Positions 1-8,321 of a stretch of 64,000 bases of DNA are shown in pieces. Source of the DNA: Ruminococcaceae bacterium BL-6 (GTDB lineage Bacteria > Bacillota > Clostridia > Oscillospirales > Acutalibacteraceae); contig LR778135.1 in NCBI GenBank assembly GCA_902810075.1, positions 558,001-622,000 on the forward strand, given 5' to 3'. The notes under the pieces were generated by a model, which saw only the letters and a program-made list of their open reading frames with translations, searched no databases and was not told the DNA's origin. Position numbers and translations under genes: made by a program. How positions within the stretch are numbered: position 1 is the stretch's first letter; every line of letters begins with the position of its first letter.

Positions 1-1485
1 GATCTTTACGAAAAGAGAAAAGACCTTATTTTTACCGGCAGAACCCTGTTCGGCGCGAAGCCGCCGAAGGGGCAGGAGATGGAAGACCATTATTTTGGCG
101 CCATCAAGCCGAAGGTCTCCGAATTCATGCGGGAACTTGACGAGGAGCTTTGGAAGCTCGGAATTTTCGCAAAGACAAAACATAACGAAGTGGCGCCGGC
201 CCAGCATGAAATGGCGCCGATCTTCACTTCCAGCAATGTGGCGACCGATCAGAACCAGCTGACCATGGAAACGATGAAAGAGGTCGCCGCCCGCCACGGG
301 CTGACCTGCCTGCTGCACGAGAAACCGTTCGAAGGCGTCAATGGCAGCGGCAAGCACAACAACTTTTCCATTGCCACTACCAGCGGCGTCAACCTGCTGG
401 AGCCGGGCGATTCTCCGAAGGAAAACGCGCAGTTCCTGCTGTTCCTGGTCGCGATCATCCGCGCCGTCGACGAGCACCAGGATCTGCTCCGCATTTCCGT
501 CGCCAGCGCCGGAAACGACCACCGCCTGGGCGGCAACGAAGCGCCGCCGGCCATTGTCTCCGTCTTTGTCGGCGACGAGCTGGGCGCGATCCTCGAATCC
601 ATCGACAACGGCAGCAAATACTCGCAGAAGGACAGGGGCTTTATGGAAATCGGCGTGGATGTCCTGCCGCGTTTCCCGAAGGACTCCACCGACCGCAACC
701 GTACCTCGCCGTTCGCTTTCACCGGAAATAAATTCGAGTTCCGCATGGTGGGATCTTCCTTCTCGATCGCGTGCCCGAACGTGATCCTGAACACCTGCGT
801 CGCGGATGTCCTGTCCGATTTCGCGGATCAGCTGGAAAAGGCCGACGATTTCACCGCCGCTTTGAAAAAGCTGGTCAAAGCGACGATCCGGGAACATAAA
901 CGCATCATTTTCAATGGGAACAACTATTCCGAAGAATGGGTCAGGGAAGCGGAGAAACGTGGGCTTCTGAACCTGAAAGCCACCCCGGATGCGCTTGCGT
1001 ATTATACCAGCGACAAGAATGTCGCCCTGTTTGAAAAGCACGGGGTCCTCTCGAAATCCGAGCTGTTCTCCCGTTACGAGATCATTCTGGAGAACTACTG
1101 CAAGCAGCTTCACATCGAGGCGCTCACGATGCTCGGCATGATCCGGAAAGAGATTATTCCGGCCGTGTGCGGCTATATGCGCGACCTGAGCACTCAGGCG
1201 CTGAACAAGAAGCAGCTTGGCATCGGCATCGAGTTGGAAAGCACGCTTCTGAAAAAGCTTTCTGCTCTTTCGGAACGGCTTTACGAGGCCGCGGAAGAGC
1301 TTCAGAAGGCGGCTGACAAGGAGAGCGGCTTTTCCGGCATTCAGGAAGAAGCAAATTATTACAAGGATGTGGTCCTTGACCGGATGCAGAAGGCCCGTGC
1401 GGTTTCCGACGAGCTGGAGCTGTGTGTCGGCGAGAAATACTGGCCGTTTCCGAGTTACAGCGATCTGCTGTTCAGTGTAAAGTAA
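1..1485 (+). CDS. glnN: Glutamine synthetase type III (GlnN), 5'-truncated by the window edge
   Basis: Ligates ammonia to glutamate using ATP, the main nitrogen-assimilation step in the cytoplasm. The frame is open from base 1 (494 codons seen; the family is about 700 residues), so the N-terminal third lies outside the window. The internal ATG at 79 is not the real start, because the reading [15 protein letters not shown] upstream of it is typical GSIII sequence. Further family signatures are GSGKHNN in the ATP/glutamate site, [14 protein letters not shown], and [16 protein letters not shown]. The C-terminal helical region carries the usual long charged helices. Two hairpins follow the stop. 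Assignment to type III rather than type I is firm from these motifs. Confidence 0.96.
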   Translation, partial: DLYEKRKDLIFTGRTLFGAKPPKGQEMEDHYFGAIKPKVSEFMRELDEELWKLGIFAKTKHNEVAPAQHEMAPIFTSSNVATDQNQLTMETMKEVAARHGLTCLLHEKPFEGVNGSGKHNNFSIATTSGVNLLEPGDSPKENAQFLLFLVAIIRAVDEHQDLLRISVASAGNDHRLGGNEAPPAIVSVFVGDELGAILESIDNGSKYSQKDRGFMEIGVDVLPRFPKDSTDRNRTSPFAFTGNKFEFRMVGSSFSIACPNVILNTCVADVLSDFADQLEKADDFTAALKKLVKATIREHKRIIFNGNNYSEEWVREAEKRGLLNLKATPDALAYYTSDKNVALFEKHGVLSKSELFSRYEIILENYCKQLHIEALTMLGMIRKEIIPAVCGYMRDLSTQALNKKQLGIGIELESTLLKKLSALSERLYEAAEELQKAADKESGFSGIQEEANYYKDVVLDRMQKARAVSDELELCVGEKYWPFPSYSDLLFSVK

Positions 1486-1537
1486 TTTGCCATCCCCTTT
1501 CGCTCAGGGGAATTGTGACTTCATAAAAAAGGGGAAT

Positions 1538-1585
1538 GGGCTCCGAATGAAGAATTCGGGGCTCTTTCTCTTTTTTCTTCCTTTC
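1538..1585 (+). terminator. Rho-independent terminator of glnN
   Basis: A 10-bp stem (GGGCTCCGAA with TTCGGGGCTC, including G-T pairs) closes a 7-base loop and is followed by a T-rich run. It begins 53 bases after the glnN stop. Confidence 0.7.
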
Positions 1586-1707
1586 ATGAGTTTCTTTCCA
1601 CAGCATCTGAAAACGCTCCGTCCATTTTTGATTCCTTTCGATGGGCGGAGGGGTTGTTGAAAAATGAATTTGCGGAAGCAAATCTCATCAGACGGCAGCC
1701 TGAAAAC

Positions 1708-1759
1708 AAAAAATACGCCTTCGGACGGCTCTTGGCAGTCCAATCAAGGCGTATTTTTT
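1708..1759. terminator. Bidirectional terminator between converging genes
   Basis: A perfect 14-bp inverted repeat (AAAAAATACGCCTT / AAGGCGTATTTTTT) separated by 24 bases has A and T tracts on both sides. It lies between glnN (plus) and the aldo/keto reductase (minus), so it can stop transcripts from both. Confidence 0.75.
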
Positions 1760-1806
1760 GTGCCCATTTTTAAAAAAATTTTTACAGTAGACTCTCAAAA
1801 GGGGTG

Positions 1807-2700
1807 TCACCTGACATCCAACGGCTCCTTGCGCGCCGGTTTCGGATAGGTGCGGTCGAGATCCCCGAGCTCTTCCGGGGTCAGCTCGATCGTCACGCTC
1901 TGCGCGTTCTGCTCCGCATGCTCCTCACTGGAAGCCTTGGGGATCGCGGCGACGTCGTTTTCCCTTGTGCACCACGCCAGAAGCACCTGCGCGGGGCTGG
2001 CGCCGTGAGCCTTGGCGATCCGGTTCACCGCGGGGTTCGTGAAAAGGCCGCGCCGCAGCGTGCCGGCCTGGGCGATCGGACAATAGGCCATTACAGGGAT
2101 ATGATGCCGCCGCAGGTAAGGCAGAAGCTCGAATTCAATGCCGCGGGAGCCCAGATGATACAGCACCTGGTCGACGGCGCAGCGGTCCCCGCCGCCGCAG
2201 GCGAGAAGCTCCCGCATGTCGGCGGCGTCAAAATTGGAGACGCCCCAGCGCAGGATTTTCCCTTCGGCCTTAAGTTTTTCCATGCAGTCGATCGTTTCCT
2301 CCGGGGGCACCGGGCCTCGCCAGTGGAGCAGGTACAGGTCCAGCCGGTCGGCCTTAAGGCGGCGCAGGGAAGCTTCGCAGCTTTTGAACAGATGCGCCCG
2401 GTCCGCGTTGTGCGGATAAACCTTGGAAACCAGGAACAGCTCATCCCGGCGGCCCCGAATGGCCTCGCCCACCAGCTGCTCCGCCTTTCCTTCGCCGTAC
2501 ATTTCCGCCGTGTCGATCAGGGTCATGCCGAGCTCGATCCCGTGCCGCAGGGCCCTGATCTCCCGGTCCCGCGCGGCGGGATTTTCCCCGAGGAACCAGG
2601 TGCCCTGCCCCAGCCGCGGAACCGCCGTGCCGTCCGGCAGCGTTACGGTCCTCTCCCGGTTTTGCCGCCTGATTTCCTGCTTTTCCATATCCGTCATCAT
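1807..2700 (-). CDS. Aldo/keto reductase
   Basis: Predicted NADPH-dependent reductase of carbonyl compounds, cytoplasmic. The 297-residue protein shows the AKR pattern: GTAVPRLGQGTW near the N terminus, DTAEMYGEG holding the catalytic Asp and Tyr, SKVYP with the lysine, and LYLLHWRG with the histidine-equivalent region; IPKAS marks the cofactor-binding C-terminal half. The start at 2700 is chosen because AAAAGGAGG lies 8 bases upstream; an ATG at 2742 is in frame but lacks such a site. The substrate cannot be read from the sequence. It stands alone, downstream of the CDF transporter gene on the same strand. Confidence 0.9.
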   Translation of the reverse strand: MMTDMEKQEIRRQNRERTVTLPDGTAVPRLGQGTWFLGENPAARDREIRALRHGIELGMTLIDTAEMYGEGKAEQLVGEAIRGRRDELFLVSKVYPHNADRAHLFKSCEASLRRLKADRLDLYLLHWRGPVPPEETIDCMEKLKAEGKILRWGVSNFDAADMRELLACGGGDRCAVDQVLYHLGSRGIEFELLPYLRRHHIPVMAYCPIAQAGTLRRGLFTNPAVNRIAKAHGASPAQVLLAWCTRENDVAAIPKASSEEHAEQNAQSVTIELTPEELGDLDRTYPKPARKEPLDVR

Positions 2701-2767
2701 GATCCGTTCCTCCTTTTGCAGTTGAAAGCTTTGATTTTCCACAGAAGCGCAGATCCTCTGTGGAAAG

Positions 2768-3685
2768 TCAAAGCTCCGGAATCACGTCGACATCCAGAAT
2801 GTCAGCCAACGCGATATACCGGGCCTCCAACTCGAACTGGATGTCCCGGAACGTCTGCAGGTCGACCGTCGGCTCCGTCACCGTGATGTAGATGCTCACC
2901 CACAGCCGGCGCCCAATTTTGGCCACGTCGAAATCCAGCTGGTCGCCCGCAAAGCCGTGAAGAGCGGCGACCTCGTACGCCTCGGATTTCACCCGGCTCA
3001 GCACCTTGTCCCCGGGGCTGAGGAAAAACAGGTCCCGGAAGCCGGAGCGCATCGCCCGCACCGGCGTGGGCAGCGTGTAGAGCGCCAGGATGATCATGAT
3101 GATCTGGTCGAAATACCGCGACAGGAAAGAAAGCGGAGTCGCGTGCGCCAGAATCGCCAGCAGGAAGGCGAAGCCCACCCCGAAGCTTCCCGCCGCGTCC
3201 AGCTTCCACTCCTTGATCTCCAGGGCCAGCACCGGGGAATTCGCCTGCCGGTTGATGTACCTCATGACGAAAAATACGGCAAGGCTGATGACCCCGGCCG
3301 AAATTTCGAAATAAAAGACGATGCCCGTCTTTACCTCGTATCCGCCGGAAAGGAAGGTGCTGGCGCTCGACACGATCATCATCACCGTGATGACGCAGAA
3401 GATCAGGCCCTTCATGATCATGTAGAGCGGCTCCAGATTGGAATAGCCGACCGGCCTTTTTTCGCTGTTCGGCTGGTACAGCAGCTTCATCGCCCGCATC
3501 GAAACCAAAAGCAGCGCGCTTTCGAACGCGTCGAACAGGCCGTCGAGCAGCACTGCTTTGGAATTGGAAAAATAGGCGACGAAAAGCTCTATCACGATGA
3601 ACGCGGCGTTGGCGCAGACGGACAGAAGCAGACCCAATTTTTCCGCCTTTTGCTTAATTTTGATTTTTTCTTTTGCGAACCTCAT
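2768..3685 (-). CDS. Cation diffusion facilitator (CDF) family metal transporter
   Basis: Membrane exporter of divalent metal ions in exchange for protons. The 305-residue protein has about six membrane segments followed by a cytoplasmic C-terminal domain (from about residue 215). The first half of the metal site is the usual DxxxD pair (D48, D52 in LLDGLFDAF), and GYSNLEP matches the conserved loop. The second half, normally HxxxD, reads E159-W-K-L-D163, so the histidine is replaced by glutamate. The ribosome site is weak. The gene follows the peptidase gene by 38 bases but has a possible -10 (TAAAAT) of its own, so it may be read separately. The transported metal is not assigned. Confidence 0.88.
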   Translation of the reverse strand: MRFAKEKIKIKQKAEKLGLLLSVCANAAFIVIELFVAYFSNSKAVLLDGLFDAFESALLLVSMRAMKLLYQPNSEKRPVGYSNLEPLYMIMKGLIFCVITVMMIVSSASTFLSGGYEVKTGIVFYFEISAGVISLAVFFVMRYINRQANSPVLALEIKEWKLDAAGSFGVGFAFLLAILAHATPLSFLSRYFDQIIMIILALYTLPTPVRAMRSGFRDLFFLSPGDKVLSRVKSEAYEVAALHGFAGDQLDFDVAKIGRRLWVSIYITVTEPTVDLQTFRDIQFELEARYIALADILDVDVIPEL

Positions 3686-3723
3686 AAAAACCAGCTATCT
3701 TCGATAGTTTCGGCATCCCTATT

Positions 3724-4383
3724 TTAGCACGAAAACCACGCCATGCGCAAAACATTTTCGCTGCGGGGCTCGAAAACGACGTTCATGGGGTGGATGTCTC
3801 GCCTGCCGCAGTCGGAAAAGATCACGCTGTCCCCGGCGGCGTCCTCGATCCAGCCCGTGACGGTCACCCAGTGCCAGTTGTCCTCCTCAAGCTCCGGCGC
3901 GCGGTGCCGCAGGATCAGCAGCGCCACGGGGTTTCCCTCGCCGATCGCCTGCTTGACGAAACGGATCCTTTCCCCGGGCCGGTTTTCCCTGCACAGGATA
4001 TGCGGCCTGACGGAAACGCCGCCGTGCTCGCCCGCGAACTGAACGAACTTTCGCGCAAACCGGTTCACCAGCGGAAATCCCATGGAGCCGGGCGTCATGT
4101 ACCGGTAGAGCTCCTGCATGCAGTCCAGGTATTCCGTTTTGAGGAACCGCCCGGTGTTCCCCCGGTAGAACCGGGCGCACTTCGGGTCGTTTTTGGCATA
4201 GTACGCCGCAAGATTCGCGCCCGTGGTGCTCGCGCATCCGGCGTTTTGCTGGAATTTCTGGGGAAACCAGTCCTGGTCGCCCCCATATGCGATTTCCCTG
4301 CCGTTTTCCAGAACGACGGGAAAGTTCAGTTCGTTGATCATATGAAACAAGCTCCTGTACGATTCATTTTCAGCGGGCGTCAT
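3724..4383 (-). CDS. C39-like (papain-fold) cysteine peptidase family protein
   Basis: 219 residues with the arrangement of a C39-like peptidase: a nucleophile Cys50 in QNAGCASTTGANL, a histidine in NWHWVTVTG, and an Asp in FSDCGRRD. No signal peptide is seen, so it is probably cytoplasmic. Its ATG lies 14 bases inside the end of the oppC gene, which suggests translational coupling and membership of the peptide-transport operon. It could act on imported peptides or could be a non-peptidase relative; this is inference. The catalytic triad assignment is by motif only. Confidence 0.7.
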   Translation of the reverse strand: MTPAENESYRSLFHMINELNFPVVLENGREIAYGGDQDWFPQKFQQNAGCASTTGANLAAYYAKNDPKCARFYRGNTGRFLKTEYLDCMQELYRYMTPGSMGFPLVNRFARKFVQFAGEHGGVSVRPHILCRENRPGERIRFVKQAIGEGNPVALLILRHRAPELEEDNWHWVTVTGWIEDAAGDSVIFSDCGRRDIHPMNVVFEPRSENVLRMAWFSC

Positions 4384-5242
4384 GCGGATCCGACGCGTCC
4401 CGCAGCGCGTCGCCGATAAAGCTGACGATCAGAACGAGAAGTACGATCAGAACGCCGGGCGGAACCCACAGCCACGGCTTCGACGTCAAAATGGTCAGCG
4501 ACTGGGCGCCGTTGAGCATGTTGCCCAGGCTTGCGGTGGGGGGCTGAACCCCCAGCCCCAGAAAGCTGAGCGCCGCCTCATCCAGCATCGCGCCCGCGAT
4601 GGACGAAGTGGCATACACCAGAACTGGCGCGATGGTGTTCGGAAGGATCTCCGAAAACAGCAGGAAGCGGGTGGGCATGCCCTGCACCACGCTGTTCTGC
4701 ACGAACTCGGATTCCTTCAGGGAGAGGACGTTCCCGCGCACCAGCCGCGCCACGCTGGGCCAGTTGACGAAGCCCAGGATCAGAATGATGTTCGTCAGGC
4801 CCGGGCCGATGATGGCGGCGGCGACCAGGACGAGCATGATGTAGGGGAAGGACATCACCATGTCGGTCACGCGCATGATGAGCATATCCACCCAGCCGCC
4901 GAAATAGCCGGACACGAGCCCGAGCACAATGCCGATCGCCACCGCGATGGCGGTGGAGGCGAACCCCACCAGAAGAGAAACGCGCAGCGCATAGAGCAGG
5001 CGGCTGAACACCTCCCTGCCGATCTGGTCGGTGCCGAGGAGGAACTGCCGGGTGGGCGGGCTGCTGAATTTCCCGACGATCGCGTTCGGGTCGTACGGCG
5101 CGATCAGGGGGGCGAACAGGGCCGCGAGCAGGATCGCCGCGAACACCCAGCTTCCGACCACCGCCAGCTTGTGCCGCCGGAACCGGCGGATCAGGATGTG
5201 CGGGTACGTCTCGCCGCCCCGCGGATTTTTTTGCTTTTTCAC
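4370..5242 (-). CDS. oppC: Oligopeptide/dipeptide ABC transporter permease (OppC/DppC)
   Basis: Second membrane subunit of the peptide importer. The 290-residue protein starts with a short cytoplasmic tail, a first membrane helix (KLAVVGSWVFAAILLAALFAPLIAPYDPN region), then a BPD_transp_1 domain with five helices. The coupling loop is present near EILPNTIAPVLVYA, and FLGLGVQPPTASLGNML is typical of the OppC C-terminal half. The GTG start at 5242 is chosen because GGGAGG lies just upstream; a longer open frame to 5416 encodes low-complexity sequence overlapping oppB and is not the real N terminus. The start is 14 bases after the oppB stop. Confidence 0.93.
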   Translation of the reverse strand: MKKQKNPRGGETYPHILIRRFRRHKLAVVGSWVFAAILLAALFAPLIAPYDPNAIVGKFSSPPTRQFLLGTDQIGREVFSRLLYALRVSLLVGFASTAIAVAIGIVLGLVSGYFGGWVDMLIMRVTDMVMSFPYIMLVLVAAAIIGPGLTNIILILGFVNWPSVARLVRGNVLSLKESEFVQNSVVQGMPTRFLLFSEILPNTIAPVLVYATSSIAGAMLDEAALSFLGLGVQPPTASLGNMLNGAQSLTILTSKPWLWVPPGVLIVLLVLIVSFIGDALRDASDPHDAR

Positions 5243-5256
5243 TTCCGCGCCTCCCT

Positions 5257-6207
5257 TTACCGGTACTGGATCGTGGGGTCCACGACCGCGTACAGAATAT
5301 CCGTGACCAGATTCGACACAAGCACGATCACGGCGGAAAGGAGGCTGACTGCCATGATCGTGGGATAATCGCGCGTCATGATGGCGGTCATGGTCAGAAG
5401 GCCGAGCCCCGGCCACGAAAACACCTGCTCCACCACAACGGCGCCGCTGAACACCATCGGGATCTGCAGGCCGATCACCGTGACGATCGGGATCAGCGCG
5501 TTGCGCATCGCGTGGCGGTGGATCACCCAGAATTCGCGCACGCCCTTTGCGCGCGCGGTGCGCAGGTAATCCTGCTCCAGGATCTCCAGCATGGAGGAGC
5601 GGATATAGCGCACGTTCCAGCCCGTCATAAAAGTCGTGAGGACGATGACCGGCAGGATCATATGCCGCAGCACATCCGCTCCTCCGCCGGAAACGCCCAG
5701 CGTCGTCATGCCGGAGGACGGCAGAACGTTCAGCTTGACGGTGAACAGGAACACCAGAATCATCGCGAGAAAGAAGTTCGGGATGCTGGTGCCGAGAAAC
5801 GAGAGCGACACCGCGGTGTAATCCCCCGCGGAATACTGGTGGGTGGCGCTGTACACCCCGATGGGGACGGCCAGAAGAAGGCCGAGCAAGAGCGACGTGC
5901 CCATCAGAAGAACTGTCGGCTGAAGGTGGGAGGCGATCATCTCCGCCACCGGCTGGTGGGTCGTGATCGAGTAGCCGAAATTGCCGTGCAGCAGCTCCCT
6001 CAGCCAGGAAAAATACTGCAGGTAGACCGGCTGGTTCAGGCCGAGCTGCTCGGCGCGCAGGTCCACGGCGGCCTGGGAGACGCGGGGCCCCATCATCATG
6101 GAAAGCGGGGTGCCGGGGGCAAGGCTCATCAGCCCGTAATCGAGAATCGTGATGCCGATCAGAACGGGGATCGCGATCAGGATCCGCTTGACAATATAGC
6201 GCGTCAT
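5257..6207 (-). CDS. oppB: Oligopeptide/dipeptide ABC transporter permease (OppB/DppB)
   Basis: First membrane subunit of the peptide importer, 316 residues. It begins MTRYIVKRILIAIPVLIG, the standard OppB opening, has a periplasmic loop after the first helix, then helices 2-6. The coupling helix region reads LRTARAKGVREFWVIHRHAMRNALIP and the protein ends DPTIQYR, as OppB/DppB proteins do. The ATG overlaps the upstream ATPase gene by an ATGA junction and a GGGGGG ribosome site precedes it. The much longer open frame to 6432 is antisense-like padding within oppF. Confidence 0.95.
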   Translation of the reverse strand: MTRYIVKRILIAIPVLIGITILDYGLMSLAPGTPLSMMMGPRVSQAAVDLRAEQLGLNQPVYLQYFSWLRELLHGNFGYSITTHQPVAEMIASHLQPTVLLMGTSLLLGLLLAVPIGVYSATHQYSAGDYTAVSLSFLGTSIPNFFLAMILVFLFTVKLNVLPSSGMTTLGVSGGGADVLRHMILPVIVLTTFMTGWNVRYIRSSMLEILEQDYLRTARAKGVREFWVIHRHAMRNALIPIVTVIGLQIPMVFSGAVVVEQVFSWPGLGLLTMTAIMTRDYPTIMAVSLLSAVIVLVSNLVTDILYAVVDPTIQYR

Positions 6208-7226
6208 GTCCGTCCCCCCCGTTTTAAGGCTGCCAGGTGACAGGCGGCAAAGTGTTTTTCCCCCGCCGGCAGAAGCGGCGGCTCCGTCTGCCAGGGACAG
6301 TCCTTTTCCAGGGGGCACCGCGTGTGGAAGCGGCAGCCTTCCGGCGGGTCGGTGTTCGCCGGCAGCTCGCCGGAAAGGATCACCCGCTCCCGTTCCCGCA
6401 GATCCGGATTCACGGCGGGCACCGCGTCGCACAGGGCGCGGGTATAGGGGTGGGCCGGATGTTCGAACAATTCGTCCGCCGGGGCGGTCTCCACGATTTT
6501 TCCCAGGTACATCACCGCGATGCGGTCACTGACATAATGCACGGCGTCCAGCCCGTGGCCGATGAACAGATAGGTCAGGCCCAGCTCCCGCTGCAAATCG
6601 CGCAGCAGGTTCAGGATCTGCGCCTGAATCGAGACATCCAGCGCGGAGACCGGCTCGTCGCAGACGATCAGGTCGGGCCGCAGGGAGAGGGCGCGGGCGA
6701 TGCCGATGCGCTGGCGCTGGCCGCCCGAAAACTCGTGGGGGTAGCGGGCTTCGGCGTCTTTCGGGAGCCCCACCAGATCCAGAAGCCGGTCCGTTTCCGC
6801 CTGGGCGTCCTGCTTTCCGACAATGCCGTGGTACAGCATGGGCCGTTCCAGAATGTCCCCGATGGTGCGGCGGGGGTTCAGCGACGAGAACGGGTCCTGA
6901 AAGATCATCTGCAGCCTGGTGCGCAGCGGGCGCAGGCGCCGGGGCGGCAGGGAGGAGATTTCGGCGCCCTCGAACACGATCTTTCCTTCGGTCGGCCGCT
7001 CCAGGCCCACGATCTGCCGGCCGACGGTGGATTTTCCGCATCCGGACTCCCCCACAAGGCCGAGGGTCTCCCCCCGGTAAATGGAAAGGTCCACGCCATC
7101 CACCGCCCGGACGGACGGCTTTCCGGGGCGCGGGGCCCCGCCCCGCAGCGGGTAATATTTTTTCAGGCCCGTCGCGGCGACGACGGGCTTTTTCGATTCC
7201 TCGTTCCGATTCTCATCCAAAGGCAC
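6204..7226 (-). CDS. oppF: Peptide ABC transporter ATP-binding protein (OppF/DppF)
   Basis: One of two cytoplasmic ATPases that drive the peptide importer, 340 residues. Walker A is GESGCGKST, the signature is FSGGQRQR, Walker B is LIVCDEPVSALD, and the switch histidine is in FIGHGLD. The C-terminal oligopeptide-transporter extension has the clustered cysteines CRFHTRCPLEKDCP. The start is a GTG at 7226 with AGGAG 7 bases upstream, overlapping the end of oppD by 14 bases. The other end overlaps oppB by 4 bases. Confidence 0.95.
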   Translation of the reverse strand: MPLDENRNEESKKPVVAATGLKKYYPLRGGAPRPGKPSVRAVDGVDLSIYRGETLGLVGESGCGKSTVGRQIVGLERPTEGKIVFEGAEISSLPPRRLRPLRTRLQMIFQDPFSSLNPRRTIGDILERPMLYHGIVGKQDAQAETDRLLDLVGLPKDAEARYPHEFSGGQRQRIGIARALSLRPDLIVCDEPVSALDVSIQAQILNLLRDLQRELGLTYLFIGHGLDAVHYVSDRIAVMYLGKIVETAPADELFEHPAHPYTRALCDAVPAVNPDLRERERVILSGELPANTDPPEGCRFHTRCPLEKDCPWQTEPPLLPAGEKHFAACHLAALKRGGRT

Positions 7227-8238
7227 GCTGTTTCTCCTCTCCCAGAGCGGCGGCGGTTTCCGCGCTCAGATTTTCCCAGTCCTTCCCGGCGCGCCGGCAT
7301 CTTGCGGCGCGCCCGTCTTTCAGATTTTTCAGCTCCTGCGGCTCGCGGCATTCCGGCTGCGCAAAGGGACAGCGGTCGAAAAACCGGCACCCGGAAATCT
7401 GCTGATAATGCTCCGGGACCACCCCGCCGATGGAGATCAGGCGGCTGTGCTTCCCCTTGTGGATGCCGGGCACGGAGCGGAGGAGCGCATAGGTATAGGG
7501 ATGCGCTGGGCGGTGGAAGAGGCTGAACACGTCGGCCTCTTCCACGACCTGCCCGGCGTACATCACGAGCACGCTGTCCGCCGTTTCCGCGACCAGCCCG
7601 ATGTCGTGGGTGATCAGGATCACGGAGAGGCCGAGCTTGCGGCGAAGGTCTTTCAGAAGGCGGACGATCTGCGCCTGGATCGTCACATCCAGCGCGGTGG
7701 TCGGCTCATCCGCGATCAAGAGCTTCGGGTCGCCGGAAAGCGCCATGGCGATCATCATGCGCTGGCGCATGCCGCCGGAAAGCGTGTGTGGGTATTTTTT
7801 CATCAGCCCGGCGGAAAGCCCCACTTGCTCCATCTTATGCGCGGCCCTCTCGCGTGCGTCCTTTTTGGAAAGGCCGCTGTGAAGGCGGATAGCCTCGGTG
7901 AGCTGATTGCCGACCGTGAAAACAGGGTTCAGCGACGTCATGGCATCCTGAAAGATCATCGCGAGCGTGTTGCCTCGGATTTTGTTGAGCTGCGCTTCAT
8001 CCATACGCAGCAGGTCCTGCCCGTCGAACCGGATGCTTCCGCCGGTGACGCGGGCATTTTTCGGCAGAAGCCCCATGATCGAAAGGGCCGTGACGCTTTT
8101 TCCGCATCCGGATTCCCCGACGATGCAGAGCACCTTTCCCGGGTCTGCGTGAAAGCTGACGCGGTCCAGCGCTTGAATCCGGCTTTCGCCGGACCCGAAT
8201 TCCATCTGCAGGTCATTTACTTCCAGCAAAGGCTGCAA
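7213..8238 (-). CDS. oppD: Peptide ABC transporter ATP-binding protein (OppD/DppD)
   Basis: Second ATPase of the importer, 341 residues from a TTG start at 8238, which gives the N terminus LQPLLEVNDLQMEFG expected for the family and has an AGGGGG site 9 bases upstream. No ATG gives a sensible N terminus, since the frame further upstream runs into oppA coding sequence. Walker A GESGCGKSV, signature LSGGMRQR, Walker B LLIADEPTTALD, and switch ITHDIGLV are all present, plus the CRFFDRCPFAQPEC cysteine-rich C-terminal motif. Confidence 0.92.
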   Translation of the reverse strand: MQPLLEVNDLQMEFGSGESRIQALDRVSFHADPGKVLCIVGESGCGKSVTALSIMGLLPKNARVTGGSIRFDGQDLLRMDEAQLNKIRGNTLAMIFQDAMTSLNPVFTVGNQLTEAIRLHSGLSKKDARERAAHKMEQVGLSAGLMKKYPHTLSGGMRQRMMIAMALSGDPKLLIADEPTTALDVTIQAQIVRLLKDLRRKLGLSVILITHDIGLVAETADSVLVMYAGQVVEEADVFSLFHRPAHPYTYALLRSVPGIHKGKHSRLISIGGVVPEHYQQISGCRFFDRCPFAQPECREPQELKNLKDGRAARCRRAGKDWENLSAETAAALGEEKQRAFG

Positions 8239-8273
8239 ATCGCAATTCCCCCTGTTTTCCGTGATAAAGGCAA

Positions 8274-8299
8274 GGGAGGCCCGCCTTGGGCGGCCTCCC
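8274..8299 (-). terminator. Intercistronic hairpin after oppA
   Basis: GGGAGG with CCTCCC plus an inner CCGCC/GGCGG stem form an approximately 11-bp bulged hairpin between oppA and oppD. No strong T tract follows on the minus strand, so it is more likely a partial terminator or mRNA stabiliser that keeps the binding protein more abundant than the ATPases. Confidence 0.5.
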
Positions 8300-8321
8300 G
8301 TTTGTTTTGTAAGAAACGGTT

